From NCBI RefSeq assembly GCF_024347295.1, contig NZ_AP025458.1, positions 62,001 through 126,000 on the forward strand: a stretch of 64,000 nt of DNA, given 5' to 3'. Source of the DNA: Vibrio artabrorum (lineage in GTDB: Bacteria > Pseudomonadota > Gammaproteobacteria > Enterobacterales > Vibrionaceae). A program made the translations under genes and the position numbers. Positions 48,899 through 59,852 of this stretch are shown piece by piece. The notes below the pieces were generated by a model, which ran no database searches, was not told the DNA's origin, and worked only from the letters and a program-made list of their open reading frames with translations. Each line of letters opens with the position of its first letter. Position 1 is the first letter of the stretch.

Positions 48899-49285
48899 TT
48901 ATTGATTCTTGAACTTGATGATGTCACGACGTTGCTTTTTATCTGGGCGACGTTCGGGTGCTGGGCTGTGAGCATTCAGTTTACGTTGGCTGGCAAATGC
49001 TTCTCGTTTTGCCACGCTCTCGGTCGTTTCTTCATAGAGCGTTTGAGCGATAGGTGCTCCACCACGATGGGCCGAGATTTTCTCGATAGTCACCGTTTTT
49101 TCTTCATTACCTTGGCGCAATGTAATGATAGCGCCAAGTTCAACAATTTTACTTGGTTTGCTGCGCTGACCATTATAGTGGACTTTGCCACCATCGACCA
49201 TGTTGCGTGCAATAGACCGGGTTTTGTAAAAACGAGCGGCCCACAACCATTTATCGAGTCTGACAGCTTCATTTTGTGTTTTCAT
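48899..49285 (-). CDS. hslR: Heat-shock protein 15 (ribosome recycling, S4 domain)
   Basis: Binds stalled 50S subunits carrying peptidyl-tRNA. 128 residues: an N-terminal S4 RNA-binding domain (VRLDKWLWAARFYKTRSIARNMVDGGKVHYNGQ split over residues 8-40) and a basic Lys/Arg-rich tail (APERRPDKKQRRDIIKFK). It is co-directional with hslO and divergent from gspC, with a 286-bp region between. Confidence 0.94.
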   Translation of the reverse strand: MKTQNEAVRLDKWLWAARFYKTRSIARNMVDGGKVHYNGQRSKPSKIVELGAIITLRQGNEEKTVTIEKISAHRGGAPIAQTLYEETTESVAKREAFASQRKLNAHSPAPERRPDKKQRRDIIKFKNQ

Positions 49286-49571
49286 AGGGCTGTGCCTTTT
49301 CAGTGAGAAATGAGTGCGGTTTAACGGTAATAAACAGCGCGCCAGCTATTTTTGATGATGTTTATCACTCTGAGTTGAAGCTTAAAGTGGAGGCGGTTAG
49401 CATTTTTTTCAAGTCATATTACAAAATAGCCATCTAATGACGATTTATAGATTGGCTATGATATAGTTTAAGGCCTTATGCTTTAAATAAGCTTGGTATC
49501 AAACGAATGAATAAAAAAGCTGAAAGCTTAATGATTTGCAGCATTTGTTGTCATGAAAAGGGACAAAGGAA
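49286..49571. other. hslR/gspC divergent control region
   Basis: No gene. TATGAT/TATAGT sequences near 49458-49468 could serve gspC, and a small perfect stem AAGCT-GAA-AGCTT lies near 49518-49530. No strong sigma-32 motif for hslR was recognised by eye. Confidence 0.35.
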
Positions 49572-50495
49572 GTGAACGTTTTAGAGCTCAAAAATCGCAT
49601 GGGAAATTCACCTATATTGAGCCGCTTATTTGCTAACGGATGGGAAATTCAGAAGAAACTAAGCTTAGCCACTTGTTGCGTGTTAATTGCCGCTTCAGCC
49701 TGGATTTTAGGGCAGCTTGCATGGTTTATTGAACCGGTCGAGCAAACTTTAGTGCCTTGGCAGGCTGCGGCTTCCTCGTCTTCCTCTCCTCAGGCAATGC
49801 TCGATATCTCTTCTTTACAGCAGAGCAACCTTTTTGGTGCCTATAATCCAACGACACCGACGGTGGTTGAACAGCAAGTTATCCAAGATGCCCCTAAGAC
49901 ACGATTGAATTTGATTTTGGTTGGTGCCGTTGCCAGCTCGAATCCTAAATTAAGCTTAGCTGTGATAGCCAATCGCGGTACGCAAGCGACTTACGGGATT
50001 AATGAAGAAATTGACGGTACACGAGCTAAATTAAAAGCGGTATTCGTTGATCGCGTGATCATCAATAATTCAGGGCGAGACGAAACACTGATGCTCGAAG
50101 GTATTGAGTATAAGCGTTTAGCGGTATCCGCACCGGCGCCCCCGAGAGCTTCTTCTTCTGTTCGTGGTAACAACCCGGCTTCTGCCGAACAGAAGCTGGA
50201 TCAAATCAAAGCAAAAATATTAAAAGATCCGCAACAAATCTTTCAATATGTTCGACTGTCTCAGGTGAAGCGTGACGATAAAGTGATGGGTTATCGTGTG
50301 AGCCCTGGCAAAGATTCAGAACTTTTTAACTCAGTTGGCCTCCAAAGCGGAGATATTGCGACTCAGTTAAACGGGCAAGACCTGACAGACCCAGCCGCTA
50401 TGGGCAATATATTCCGTACCATTTCAGAACTGACAGAGCTCAACCTTACCGTCGAGAGGAATGGACAACAACATGAAGTGTTTATTGAATTTTAA
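49572..50495 (+). CDS. gspC: Type II secretion protein C
   Basis: Inner-membrane linker between the GspLM platform and the GspD secretin; the first gene of the operon. 307 residues: a short cytosolic part, a membrane helix (about 36-57), the HR domain (about 90-190, ending ATYGINEEIDGTRAKLKAV and GRDETLMLEG) and a C-terminal PDZ domain (about 210-305, VMGYRVSPGKDSELFNSVGLQSGD), as in V. cholerae EpsC. It starts at GTG 49572; the AAGGA is very close, while GGGA lies 8 nt upstream. Confidence 0.94.
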   Translation: MNVLELKNRMGNSPILSRLFANGWEIQKKLSLATCCVLIAASAWILGQLAWFIEPVEQTLVPWQAAASSSSSPQAMLDISSLQQSNLFGAYNPTTPTVVEQQVIQDAPKTRLNLILVGAVASSNPKLSLAVIANRGTQATYGINEEIDGTRAKLKAVFVDRVIINNSGRDETLMLEGIEYKRLAVSAPAPPRASSSVRGNNPASAEQKLDQIKAKILKDPQQIFQYVRLSQVKRDDKVMGYRVSPGKDSELFNSVGLQSGDIATQLNGQDLTDPAAMGNIFRTISELTELNLTVERNGQQHEVFIEF

Positions 50496-50536
50496 AACTT
50501 TGCGTCCAAAGAGCGACGAAAGTGTAGGAGAAATAC

Positions 50537-52561
50537 GTGAAGCATTGGTTTAAGAAAAGTGCATGGTTGTTGGCTGGAAGCTTAATCTGCACGCCTGCCG
50601 CCATCGCTAGTGATTTTAGTGCCAGTTTTAAGGGCACGGACATTCAAGAGTTTATTAATATTGTTGGCCGTAACCTAGAGAAGACGATCATCGTTGACCC
50701 ATCCGTACGTGGAAAAATTGATGTGCGCAGTTATGACGTACTCAATGAAGAACAATATTACCGTTTCTTTCTCAATGTATTAGAAGTCTATGGTTATGCG
50801 GTTGTTGAAATGGATTCGGGTGTTCTTAAAATCATCAAAGCCAAAGACGCAAAAACCTCTGCGATTCCGGTTGTGGGAGAGGGTGATTCAGTTAAAGGCG
50901 ACAGCGTTGTTACTCGTGTCGTAAGGGTTCGCAATGTCTCGGTGCGTGAATTGTCTCCTCTGCTTCGTCAATTGAATGACAATGCTGGCGCGGGTAACGT
51001 AGTGCACTATGACCCTGCCAATATCATCTTGATTACTGGCCGAGCAGCGGTGGTCAATCGTTTAGCTGAAATCATTAAGCGTGTTGACCAAGCGGGTGAT
51101 AAAGAGATTGAAATCGTTGAGCTGAAAAATGCTTCAGCAGCCGAGATGGTGCGTATTGTTGATGCTCTGAGTAAAACCACAGACGCAAAAAACACCCCCG
51201 AATTTTTGCAACCTAAACTGGTGGCAGACGAGCGCACCAATTCGATTCTTATTTCTGGTGATCCTAAGGTACGCAGTCGTTTAAAAAAGCTGATTAAACA
51301 GCTTGATGTTGAAATGGCAACGAGAGGTAATAACCAAGTTGTCTACCTTAAATACGCGAAAGCAGAAGATCTTGTCGATGTGTTGAAAGGTGTGTCTGAT
51401 AACTTGCAGTCAGAGAAGCAAACGTCAACCAAAGGCAGTCCATCGCAACGAAACCAAGTGATGATTTCGGCGCACAGTGATACCAATTCTCTGGTTATTT
51501 CTGCCCAGCCAGAGATCATGAGTGCACTGAAAGATGTCATTGCACAACTCGATATTCGTCGTGCTCAAGTATTGATTGAAGCCTTGATTGTTGAGATGTC
51601 AGAAGGTGATGGCGTTAACCTTGGTGTCCAGTGGGGCAACCTTGAAACCGGGGCTGTGGTCCAGTACGGCAACACCGGAGCGTCTATTGGCAATGTTATG
51701 GTCGGTTTAGAAGAAGCGAAAGATACGGAAAAGACCACCGCGGTTTACGATGAAAATGGTAAATTCCAGCGCAATGAAACGACGACTGAAAAGGGTGACT
51801 ATTCAACGTTAGCTTCCGCTCTCTCTGGTGTTAATGGTGCGGCTGTGAGCTTGGCCATGGGCGATTGGACAGCGCTGATCAGTGCTGTGGCGACCGATTC
51901 AAACTCAAATATTCTCTCTTCACCAAGTATTACGGTTATGGATAATGGTGAAGCTTCGTTCATTGTTGGTGAAGAAGTGCCGGTTCTTACGGGCTCGACG
52001 GCAGGTTCAAGCAACGACAATCCATTCCAGACGGTTGAACGTAAAGAAGTCGGCATCAAACTTAAAGTGGTGCCACAAATTAATGAAGGTGACTCTGTTC
52101 AGCTGAAAATAGAACAAGAAGTCTCGAATGTATTAGGTGCAAACGGGGCTGTTGATGTTCGTTTTGCTAAGCGCCAGCTCAATACCTCGGTGATAGTTCA
52201 AGATGGTCAAATGCTCGTGCTAGGCGGTCTGATTGATGAGCGTGCATTGGAGAGTGAATCTAAAGTCCCATTTTTAGGTGATATTCCTATTTTGGGATAC
52301 TTGTTTAAATCAACCAGTACTCAGGTCGAGAAAAAGAACTTAATGGTTTTCATCAAGCCAACCATTATTCGTGATGGGATGACGGCTGATGGTATCACTC
52401 AGCGTAAATACAACTTCATTCGAGCTGAGCAACTCTATAAAGCTGAGCAAGGGCTGAAATTGATGGCTGACGATAACATTCCGGTTTTACCTAAGTTTGG
52501 TGACAATATGGATCACCCAGCAGAAATCCAAGCTTTCCTTGATCAAATGGAAAAAGAATAA
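50537..52561 (+). CDS. gspD: Type II secretion secretin D
   Basis: Outer-membrane secretin pore of the T2SS. 674 residues: a signal peptide (to about residue 25), N0-N3 domains (N0 [21 protein letters not shown] split over residues 26-46, then KH-like repeats with the Ser/Lys/Gly-rich linker [13 protein letters not shown]) and the secretin core (about 350-610, [29 protein letters not shown]). It starts at GTG 50537 with AGGAG upstream. The stop overlaps the gspE ATG (TAATG). Confidence 0.96.
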   Translation: MKHWFKKSAWLLAGSLICTPAAIASDFSASFKGTDIQEFINIVGRNLEKTIIVDPSVRGKIDVRSYDVLNEEQYYRFFLNVLEVYGYAVVEMDSGVLKIIKAKDAKTSAIPVVGEGDSVKGDSVVTRVVRVRNVSVRELSPLLRQLNDNAGAGNVVHYDPANIILITGRAAVVNRLAEIIKRVDQAGDKEIEIVELKNASAAEMVRIVDALSKTTDAKNTPEFLQPKLVADERTNSILISGDPKVRSRLKKLIKQLDVEMATRGNNQVVYLKYAKAEDLVDVLKGVSDNLQSEKQTSTKGSPSQRNQVMISAHSDTNSLVISAQPEIMSALKDVIAQLDIRRAQVLIEALIVEMSEGDGVNLGVQWGNLETGAVVQYGNTGASIGNVMVGLEEAKDTEKTTAVYDENGKFQRNETTTEKGDYSTLASALSGVNGAAVSLAMGDWTALISAVATDSNSNILSSPSITVMDNGEASFIVGEEVPVLTGSTAGSSNDNPFQTVERKEVGIKLKVVPQINEGDSVQLKIEQEVSNVLGANGAVDVRFAKRQLNTSVIVQDGQMLVLGGLIDERALESESKVPFLGDIPILGYLFKSTSTQVEKKNLMVFIKPTIIRDGMTADGITQRKYNFIRAEQLYKAEQGLKLMADDNIPVLPKFGDNMDHPAEIQAFLDQMEKE

Positions 52562-54063
52562 TGACTGAATTGATCGGTTCGGCGCGTACTTACCAGCGCT
52601 TGCCGTTTAGCTTTGCGAATCGCTACAAAATGGTGCTTGAGTATCAGCATCCTGAGCGTGAGCCAGTACTTTATTACGTTGAACCATTGAAATCAGCGGC
52701 GATCATTGAAGTGAGCCGAGTGGTGAAGCGTGGCTTTATACCTCAAGTAATTACCGTGGATGAGTTTGATAAAAAACTGACTGATGCTTATCAGCGAGAT
52801 TCATCGGAAGCGCGCCAGTTGATGGAAGATATTGGGGCAGACAGCGACGATTTTTTCTCATTAGCCGAAGAGTTACCACAAGATGAAGACCTGCTTGAAT
52901 CGGAAGACGATGCCCCTATCATCAAGTTAATCAATGCCATGTTAGGTGAGGCGATTAAAGAAGGCGCTTCGGATATTCATATCGAGACGTTTGAGAAGTC
53001 ACTCTCTATTCGTTTCCGAGTTGATGGTGTACTGCGTGATGTGTTAGCCCCGAGTCGTAAGCTTGCCCCTTTGCTCGTCTCTCGTGTAAAGGTCATGGCG
53101 AAGTTGGATATCGCTGAAAAACGCGTGCCACAAGATGGCCGCATTTCTTTGCGCATCGGTGGCCGAGCGGTGGATGTGCGCGTCTCCACCATGCCTTCCT
53201 CACATGGTGAGCGTGTGGTCATGCGTTTGTTGGATAAGAACGCCACTCGTCTAGACTTACACAGTTTAGGTATGACGGCCGAGAACCACGAAAATTTCCG
53301 TAAGCTGATTCAGCGTCCACACGGTATTATTTTGGTTACGGGCCCGACGGGCTCAGGTAAATCAACAACCTTGTACGCCGGTCTGCAAGAGCTCAACAGT
53401 AACGAGCGAAATATTTTAACTGTTGAAGACCCAATCGAATTCGATATTGACGGCATAGGTCAAACACAAGTGAACCCTAAGGTTGATATGACCTTTGCGC
53501 GAGGTTTGCGTGCCATTCTTCGTCAAGATCCTGATGTGGTGATGATCGGTGAAATCCGAGATTTAGAAACCGCAGAGATTGCAGTACAAGCTTCTTTGAC
53601 CGGCCATTTAGTGATGTCGACTCTGCACACCAATACTGCCATCGGTGCGATCACGCGTTTGCGGGATATGGGTATTGAACCTTTCTTGATTTCGTCTTCA
53701 TTGCTGGGAGTTCTAGCGCAGCGTTTAGTGCGTACCCTATGCCATGGCTGCAAAGAGCCTTATCAAGCCGATAGCGAGCAGAAAAAACTGTTCGGATTGA
53801 TGAAAAATGAAAGCCTGACGCTATACCGAGCGAAAGGTTGTGAGTTGTGTGGTCATAAAGGATACAAAGGCCGTACGGGCATTCATGAACTATTGATGAT
53901 TGATGACTCGGTACAAGAGCTAATCCATAGTGAGTCTGGAGAGCAGGCCATTGAGAAGGTCATTCGTGGCACAACGCCCAGTATTCGTGACGATGGTTTA
54001 AGCAAAGTTCGAAAAGGCGTAACGTCCCTAGAAGAAGTGATGCGTGTGACCAAGGAAGTCTAG
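52561..54063 (+). CDS. gspE: Type II secretion ATPase E
   Basis: Hexameric cytoplasmic ATPase powering pseudopilus assembly. 500 residues. Walker [10 protein letters not shown] (residues 261-269), Asp box, Walker B-like [21 protein letters not shown], His box [11 protein letters not shown], and the tetracysteine zinc site (CHGC and CELCGHKG). The N-terminal domain (about 1-95) binds GspL. It overlaps gspD by one base and is followed by gspF after 1 nt. Confidence 0.97.
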   Translation: MTELIGSARTYQRLPFSFANRYKMVLEYQHPEREPVLYYVEPLKSAAIIEVSRVVKRGFIPQVITVDEFDKKLTDAYQRDSSEARQLMEDIGADSDDFFSLAEELPQDEDLLESEDDAPIIKLINAMLGEAIKEGASDIHIETFEKSLSIRFRVDGVLRDVLAPSRKLAPLLVSRVKVMAKLDIAEKRVPQDGRISLRIGGRAVDVRVSTMPSSHGERVVMRLLDKNATRLDLHSLGMTAENHENFRKLIQRPHGIILVTGPTGSGKSTTLYAGLQELNSNERNILTVEDPIEFDIDGIGQTQVNPKVDMTFARGLRAILRQDPDVVMIGEIRDLETAEIAVQASLTGHLVMSTLHTNTAIGAITRLRDMGIEPFLISSSLLGVLAQRLVRTLCHGCKEPYQADSEQKKLFGLMKNESLTLYRAKGCELCGHKGYKGRTGIHELLMIDDSVQELIHSESGEQAIEKVIRGTTPSIRDDGLSKVRKGVTSLEEVMRVTKEV

Positions 54064-54064
54064 A

Positions 54065-55285
54065 ATGGCAGCATTTGAATACAAAGCGTTGGATAACACT
54101 GGCAAGAGTAAAAAAGGGTCAATCGAGGCCGATAATGCCCGCCAGGCTCGTCAAAGAATCAAAGAGCTTGGTTTAATTCCGGTTGAGATGACCGAGGCCA
54201 AAGCCAAGCCCTCGAAAGGTGTTCAACCATCGACCAGTTTTAAACGTAGTATCAGTACGCCAGATCTGGCGTTGATTACCCGTCAAATCTCAACACTGGT
54301 TCAATCTGGCATGCCTTTAGAAGAGTGTTTGAAAGCGGTGGCCGAACAGTCGGAAAAACCTCGCATTCGTACCATGTTACTTGCGGTGCGATCTAAAGTT
54401 ACCGAAGGTTATTCGCTGGCGGACAGTTTGTCTGATTTCCCACATATCTTCGATGAGCTGTTCAGATCGATGGTTGCCGCTGGTGAGAAGTCAGGACACT
54501 TGGATGCGGTGCTTGAACGCTTGGCTGATTACGCCGAAAATCGTCAAAAGATGCGTTCAACATTACTGCAAGCGATGATCTACCCTATCGTGTTGGTGGT
54601 CTTTGCGGTCGCGATCGTCTCTTTCCTACTCGCTACGGTAGTCCCTAAGATTGTAGAGCCAATTATTCAAATGGGACAAGAGCTGCCTCAATCGACACAA
54701 TTTTTATTAGCATCGAGTGAATTTATTCAGAATTGGGGTATCCAATTACTGCTATTGGTCATGGGTGTGATTTTTGTTGTCAAGACCGCGTTGAAAAAGC
54801 CGAGTGTCCGCATGAGTTGGGATCGTAAATTATTAAGTCTCCCGCTGATTGGCAAGATAGCGAAGGGCATCAATACATCTCGGTTCGCTCGAACATTGTC
54901 GATCTGTACCTCAAGTACGATTCCCATCCTTGAAGGGATGAAAGTGGCCGTGGATGTGATGTCGAATCATTATGTGAAGCAACAAGTATTGCAGGCTTCA
55001 GACAGTGTTAGAGAAGGTGCAAGCCTGCGTAAAGCGCTCGCCCAAACCAAACTTTTTCCACCGATGATGCTGCATATGATCGCCAGTGGTGAGCAGAGTG
55101 GTCAGTTGGAACAGATGTTAACAAGAGCCGCGGATAACCAAGACCAAAGCTTTGAATCGACGGTGAATATTGCGTTAGGTATTTTCACCCCAGCGCTTAT
55201 CGCTTTGATGGCAGGTTTAGTGCTGTTTATTGTGATGGCGACCTTGATGCCGATGCTTGAAATGAACAATCTAATGAGTGGCTGA
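54065..55285 (+). CDS. gspF: Type II secretion inner-membrane protein F
   Basis: Polytopic platform protein, 406 residues, with two GspF repeats (about 70-195 and 273-395), each ending in membrane helices. MAAFEYKALDNTGKSKKGSIEADNARQARQRIKELGLIPV at the N terminus is family typical (given here in part only by residues 1-40). TRQISTLVQSGMPLEECLKAV and MMLHMIASGEQSGQLEQML mark the repeats. Confidence 0.95.
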   Translation: MAAFEYKALDNTGKSKKGSIEADNARQARQRIKELGLIPVEMTEAKAKPSKGVQPSTSFKRSISTPDLALITRQISTLVQSGMPLEECLKAVAEQSEKPRIRTMLLAVRSKVTEGYSLADSLSDFPHIFDELFRSMVAAGEKSGHLDAVLERLADYAENRQKMRSTLLQAMIYPIVLVVFAVAIVSFLLATVVPKIVEPIIQMGQELPQSTQFLLASSEFIQNWGIQLLLLVMGVIFVVKTALKKPSVRMSWDRKLLSLPLIGKIAKGINTSRFARTLSICTSSTIPILEGMKVAVDVMSNHYVKQQVLQASDSVREGASLRKALAQTKLFPPMMLHMIASGEQSGQLEQMLTRAADNQDQSFESTVNIALGIFTPALIALMAGLVLFIVMATLMPMLEMNNLMSG

Positions 55286-55374
55286 TTTAACAGTAGCTTA
55301 TAGAACATGAGTTTTTGGATTGTCGAGATGAAGGCATTGCTGTCTCAACTCGCATCTGTAATTTGGAGAAAATA

Positions 55375-55818
55375 ATGAAACACAAAATGAAAAAACAGTC
55401 AGGCTTTACCCTATTAGAAGTGATGGTTGTTGTGGTTATTCTTGGCATTTTAGCCAGCTTTGTTGTGCCTAACCTCTTAGGTAATAAAGAGAAGGCTGAC
55501 CAACAAAAAGCCATTACTGATATTGTGGCGCTAGAGAACGCGCTCGATATGTACAAACTGGATAACAGCGTTTACCCAACAACGGATCAAGGTCTTGATG
55601 CATTGGTTTCTAAGCCAAGCAGTCCAGAGCCTCGTAACTACCGCGATGGTGGCTACATCAAGCGTCTACCTAATGACCCATGGGGTAACGAGTACCAATT
55701 CCTAAGCCCAGGTGATAATGGCACTATCGATATTTTCACTCTTGGTGCAGATGGCCAAGAAGGCGGTGAAGGCATTGCTGCGGATATCGGCAACTGGAAC
55801 ATGCAAGACTTTCAATAA
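55375..55818 (+). CDS. gspG: Major pseudopilin G
   Basis: Main subunit of the T2SS pseudopilus, 147 residues before processing. The prepilin site is KKQSG|FTLLEVMVVVVILG with Glu at +5; the C terminus contains LPNDPWGNEYQFLSPGDNGTIDIFTLGADGQEGG with the calcium-binding loop region. The frame is open from 55315, but ATG 55375 has GGAG at 6-nt spacing and gives a normal leader (MKHKMKKQSG). An 80-bp gap follows, the largest inside the operon after gspF-gspG. Confidence 0.96.
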   Translation: MKHKMKKQSGFTLLEVMVVVVILGILASFVVPNLLGNKEKADQQKAITDIVALENALDMYKLDNSVYPTTDQGLDALVSKPSSPEPRNYRDGGYIKRLPNDPWGNEYQFLSPGDNGTIDIFTLGADGQEGGEGIAADIGNWNMQDFQ

Positions 55819-55898
55819 GCGGCGGTGGATTGCTTCTTGATAAGTTATTGCGCGTGACACATTTTGAGATCAGGACGTAAACCCATGGAGTCTAGACG

Positions 55899-56492
55899 GT
55901 GAAGACGACGCAAACACAGCCAGGTTTCACTTTGATTGAGATTCTTTTAGTGTTGGTTCTGCTGTCATTAACAGCGGTCGCGGTGATCGCGACCATCCCG
56001 ATCAATAGTAAAGATGTTGCTAAAAAATACGCTCAAAGCTTTTATCAACGAGTTCAGTTGCTCAACGAAGAAGCGATTTTGAGTGGTTTGGACTTTGGTA
56101 TTCGTGTTGATGAAAAGAGATCGACCTATGTATTGATGGCACTGAAATCAGAAGGTTGGCAGGACGTTGAATTCGAGAAAATCCCCTCTTTAACGGAATT
56201 ACCGAAAGAACTGGCGTTGTCACTGACATTAGGGGGTGGCGCATGGGAAGACGATGATCGGTTATTCAATCCAGGAAGCTTGTTTGATGAAGATATGTTT
56301 GCCGATCTTGAAGAGGAAAAAAAGCCTAAGCCACCGCAGATATACATCTTATCGAGTGCGGAAATGACACCGTTCGTTCTTTCTTTTTACCCAAATACAG
56401 GGGATACGGTGCAAGACGGTTGGCGTATTCAAGTGTTGGATAATGGTGTCATTCGATTGTTAGAGCCGGGAGAAGAAGATGAAGAGAAATAA
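55899..56492 (+). CDS. gspH: Minor pseudopilin H
   Basis: Pseudopilus tip-region subunit, 197 residues. Prepilin site QPG|FTLIEILLVLVLL. It has an acidic insert (about 112-135, EDDDRLFNPGSLFDEDMFADLEEEKK) also known in V. cholerae EpsH. It starts at GTG 55899 with GGAG 8 nt upstream (an ATG at 55885 is out of frame). It overlaps gspI by 14 nt. Confidence 0.92.
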   Translation: MKTTQTQPGFTLIEILLVLVLLSLTAVAVIATIPINSKDVAKKYAQSFYQRVQLLNEEAILSGLDFGIRVDEKRSTYVLMALKSEGWQDVEFEKIPSLTELPKELALSLTLGGGAWEDDDRLFNPGSLFDEDMFADLEEEKKPKPPQIYILSSAEMTPFVLSFYPNTGDTVQDGWRIQVLDNGVIRLLEPGEEDEEK

Positions 56493-56853
56493 CCTCTATT
56501 CTCATCGTTCTCGTGGTATGACGCTACTTGAGGTCTTGGTCGCGCTCGCGATTTTTGCAACCGCGGCGATCAGTGTTATTCGTGCCGTAACTCAACATAT
56601 CAATACACTCAGTTATCTAGAAGATAAAACCTTTGCAGCGATGGTCGTAGATAACCAAATGGCCTTAGTGATGCTCCATCCTGAGAAGCTAAAAAAAGCG
56701 CAGGGCACACAAGAATTAGCAGGAAGAGAATGGTTCTGGCAGGTTACCCCCATCGATACCAGTGATAATCTATTAAAGGCGTTTGATGTGAGTGCAGCAA
56801 CCAGTAAACAAGCTTCTCCAGTGGTCACGGTGCGCAGTTATGTCGCGAATTAA
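56479..56853 (+). CDS. gspI: Minor pseudopilin I
   Basis: Tip pseudopilin of the GspIJK complex, 124 residues. Prepilin site SRG|MTLLEVLVALAIFATAA. The body holds LAGREWFWQVTPIDT, typical of GspI. It overlaps both gspH (14 nt) and gspJ (14 nt). Confidence 0.94.
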   Translation: MKRNNLYSHRSRGMTLLEVLVALAIFATAAISVIRAVTQHINTLSYLEDKTFAAMVVDNQMALVMLHPEKLKKAQGTQELAGREWFWQVTPIDTSDNLLKAFDVSAATSKQASPVVTVRSYVAN

Positions 56854-57601
56854 AAACCGTTCGCTCAGTAAAAGTAGGTCGTCTACGCTGGCTTCATTTA
56901 AGAGTTTGTCACGCAAACCGCGCCTACTTGCAAAAGGGAGAGGCTTTACCTTAATTGAGGTTTTGGTCTCGATTGCTATCTTTGCCGCTTTAAGTATAGC
57001 GGCCTATCAAGTTGTAAATCAGGTGCAGCGGAGCAATGATATCTCAATTGAACGCAGTGCGCGTTTGAATCAACTGCAACGTAGTTTAGTCATTTTAGAT
57101 AATGACTTTCGTCAGATGGCGGTTCGACAATTTCGCACCAATGGTGAAGAAGCATCATCTAAGCTGATCTTAATGAAGGAGTATTTATTGGATTCCGACG
57201 GTGTTGGTATCCTATTTACTCGCCTTGGGTGGCACAACCCACAACAGCAGTTTCCACGAGGTGAGGTGACGAAAGTCGGTTATCGCATAAAAGAGGAGAC
57301 GCTTGAGCGTGTGTGGTGGCGCTATCCTGATACACCAGCAGGACAACAAGGTGTGATTACGCCTCTGCTTGATGATGTCGAAAATTTGGCCTTTGAGTTT
57401 TATGACGGGAGCCGTTGGGAGAAAGAGTGGCAAACGGATAAGTCTCTGCCTAAAGCAATAAGACTAAAACTGACTTTGAAAGATTATGGTGAGATAGAGC
57501 GTGTCTATCTCATCGCAAGTGGCACCCTAGATCAGGTCGATGACACTTCAAACAGTGGCGCTTCAGTCACTAATGAGGGGAATAATGATTCATCGAACTA
57601 A
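56840..57601 (+). CDS. gspJ: Minor pseudopilin J
   Basis: Tip pseudopilin, 253 residues from ATG 56840. Prepilin site [21 protein letters not shown]. The leader before the processing site is about 33 residues and basic, long for a pseudopilin; an in-frame TTG further on would give a leader near 12. The C-terminal half, with [30 protein letters not shown], closely follows V. cholerae EpsJ. An upstream in-frame start at 56792 would add a non-homologous stretch inside gspI and is rejected. Confidence 0.9.
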   Translation: MSRIKNRSLSKSRSSTLASFKSLSRKPRLLAKGRGFTLIEVLVSIAIFAALSIAAYQVVNQVQRSNDISIERSARLNQLQRSLVILDNDFRQMAVRQFRTNGEEASSKLILMKEYLLDSDGVGILFTRLGWHNPQQQFPRGEVTKVGYRIKEETLERVWWRYPDTPAGQQGVITPLLDDVENLAFEFYDGSRWEKEWQTDKSLPKAIRLKLTLKDYGEIERVYLIASGTLDQVDDTSNSGASVTNEGNNDSSN

Positions 57602-58634
57602 CTCTCTTGTCATGACCCGGCCAACGTTGGGGCGGAAACAGCGTGGTGTTGCACTGATCATTATTTTGATGCTGCTGGCGATCATGATAACCATTGCTGG
57701 GAGTATGTCAGAACGTTTGTTTACGCAATTTAAACGTGTGGGTAATCAGTTGAATTACCAACAGGCTTACTGGTACAGCATCGGTGTTGAAGCGCTCGTT
57801 CAAGATGGTATTAGGCAAAGCTACAAAGACAGTGATACCGTAAACTTAAGCCAACCTTGGGCGCTTGAGGAGCAGGTATACCCGTTGGATTATGGGCAAG
57901 TGAAAGGGCGAATCGTGGATGCGCAAGCGTGTTTTAATCTCAATGCCTTGGCTGGGGTTACGGTCACATCCAATAATCAGTCCCCCTATTTACTGACGGT
58001 TTGGCAAACCTTATTGGAAAATCAAGATGTTGAGCCTTATCAGGCGGAGGTGATTGCGAATTCAACATGGGAGTTTGTTGACAGTGATACACGTAGCACC
58101 TCTTCCGTTGGTGTTGAAGACAGCACCTATGAGGCGATGAAGCCATCTTATCTTGCGGCAAATGGCTTAATGGCTGACGAATCGGAGCTGCGCGCAGTGT
58201 ATCAGGTGACGGGTGAGGTGATGAATAAGGTTCGCCCATTGGTTTGTGCACTGCCTACCGATGACTTTCGATTGAACGTGAACACAGTTTCGGAAAAACA
58301 AGCCCCTCTGTTAGAAGCGATGTTTGCGCCAGGTCTAAGTGAGTCAGATGCCAAACAACTGATAGATAAACGCCCATTTGATGGTTGGGATACGGTCGAT
58401 GCATTTATGGCCGAGCCCGCCATGGTTGGTGTGAGTGCCGAAATCAAGAAAAAAGCGAAAGCATATTTAACTGTAGATAGTGCCTATTTTGAGCTAGATG
58501 CAGAGGTATTGGTTGAGCAGTCACGTGTACGTATACGGACGCTTTTCTATAGTAGCAATCGAGAGACTGTGACGGCAGTACGCCGTCGTTTTGGAGGAAT
58601 CCGTGAGCGAGTTTCTGACCGTTCGACTGAGTAG
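57585..58634 (+). CDS. gspK: Minor pseudopilin K
   Basis: Large tip pseudopilin, 349 residues. Prepilin site [17 protein letters not shown]; as is normal for GspK the +5 Glu is missing. The alpha domain includes [22 protein letters not shown] and a helix-hairpin-helix-like [14 protein letters not shown] 57585 has AGGGG at 5-nt spacing. It overlaps gspJ by 17 nt and gspL by 32 nt. Confidence 0.93.
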   Translation: MIHRTNSLVMTRPTLGRKQRGVALIIILMLLAIMITIAGSMSERLFTQFKRVGNQLNYQQAYWYSIGVEALVQDGIRQSYKDSDTVNLSQPWALEEQVYPLDYGQVKGRIVDAQACFNLNALAGVTVTSNNQSPYLLTVWQTLLENQDVEPYQAEVIANSTWEFVDSDTRSTSSVGVEDSTYEAMKPSYLAANGLMADESELRAVYQVTGEVMNKVRPLVCALPTDDFRLNVNTVSEKQAPLLEAMFAPGLSESDAKQLIDKRPFDGWDTVDAFMAEPAMVGVSAEIKKKAKAYLTVDSAYFELDAEVLVEQSRVRIRTLFYSSNRETVTAVRRRFGGIRERVSDRSTE

Positions 58635-59832
58635 CGAACTACACCATCCTGTGCAGTGGTTAGTTTGGTCGACAAGCCAACAGGAAGTGATAGCCAGTGG
58701 TGAACTGTCTAGCTGGGAACAGCTTAACGAGTTAACACCTTACGCGGAAAAGCGCAGTTGTATCGCTTTATTGCCGGGAAATGAGTGCTTAATTAAGCGT
58801 GTGGAGATCCCGAAAGGTGCTGCTCGTCAGTTCGATTCTATGTTGCCGTTTTTATTAGAAGACGAAGTCGCACAAGATATCGAAGAGTTACACCTGACGA
58901 TTTTAGATAAAGACGCAACGCACGCCACAGTGTGTGGTGTCGATCGCGAATGGTTAAAGCAAGCTTTAGACCTGTTTCGCGAAGCCAATATCACCTTCCG
59001 TAAGGTGTTGCCAGATACGCTAGCGATTCCTTTGCAAGAGCAAGGAATCAGTGCTCTGCAAATCGAGCAGCATTGGTTGCTGCGTCAAAGTCATTATCAT
59101 GCGGTATCGGTTAGCGAAGTATGGTTGCCGATGTTCTTGCAAAGTGATTGGGTTGTCTCTGGTGAGGAAGAGCAAGCGACGACGATTTTCTGCTATACCT
59201 CAATGCCAAACGACGACGTTCAGCGACAAAGTGGTTTGGAGTGGCAAGCCAAGCCTGCTGAATTGGTGATGGCTTTATTGAGTCAACAAGCGATCTCAAG
59301 CAGTGTCAATTTACTGACTGGCACCTTTAAAACCAAATCTTCATTCAGTAAATATTGGCGAGTTTGGCAGAAGGTGGCGATTGCTGCTTGTTTGCTGGTG
59401 GCTGTGATTGTCACTCAACAAGTGTTGAAAGTTCAGCAATACGAAGCGCAAGCACAAGCTTACCGCATGGAGAGTGAACGTATCTTTAGAGCCGTTCTTC
59501 CTGATAAACAACGCATTCCGACAGTCAGTTATCTGAAACGTCAGATGAACGATGAAGCCAAGAAATATGGCGGCTCAGGCGATGGCGACTCTTTATTGGC
59601 CTGGTTAGCACTGCTGCCTGAAACCTTAGGAAAGGTCGGGGCGATAGAAGTTGAAAACATTCGTTATGATGGGAATCGTTCTGAGATTCGGCTGCAGGCT
59701 AAAAGTTCTGATTTTCAACATTTTGAGACCGTGAGGGTGAAGCTCGAAGAGAAGTTCACCGTAGAACAAGGGCCACTAAACCGAAATGGTGATGCCGTAT
59801 TTGGCAGCTTTACTCTTAAACCCCATCAATAA
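58603..59832 (+). CDS. gspL: Type II secretion protein L
   Basis: Bitopic platform protein that recruits GspE. 409 residues: an actin-like cytoplasmic domain (about 1-245), one membrane helix (about 255-275, [18 protein letters not shown]) and a periplasmic ferredoxin-like domain. The frame opens at TTG 58591, but GTG 58603 has GGAGG with 5-nt spacing and gives the normal start [11 protein letters not shown]. It overlaps the end of gspK by 32 nt. Confidence 0.94.
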   Translation: MSEFLTVRLSSELHHPVQWLVWSTSQQEVIASGELSSWEQLNELTPYAEKRSCIALLPGNECLIKRVEIPKGAARQFDSMLPFLLEDEVAQDIEELHLTILDKDATHATVCGVDREWLKQALDLFREANITFRKVLPDTLAIPLQEQGISALQIEQHWLLRQSHYHAVSVSEVWLPMFLQSDWVVSGEEEQATTIFCYTSMPNDDVQRQSGLEWQAKPAELVMALLSQQAISSSVNLLTGTFKTKSSFSKYWRVWQKVAIAACLLVAVIVTQQVLKVQQYEAQAQAYRMESERIFRAVLPDKQRIPTVSYLKRQMNDEAKKYGGSGDGDSLLAWLALLPETLGKVGAIEVENIRYDGNRSEIRLQAKSSDFQHFETVRVKLEEKFTVEQGPLNRNGDAVFGSFTLKPHQ

Positions 59833-59852
59833 CCAGCGTAAGGCGATCTGTG

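Noticed and set aside
48881..49306. 141-codon frame antisense to hslR
   Set aside because: Mirror of the strongly supported S4-domain gene hslR; no start signal or family.
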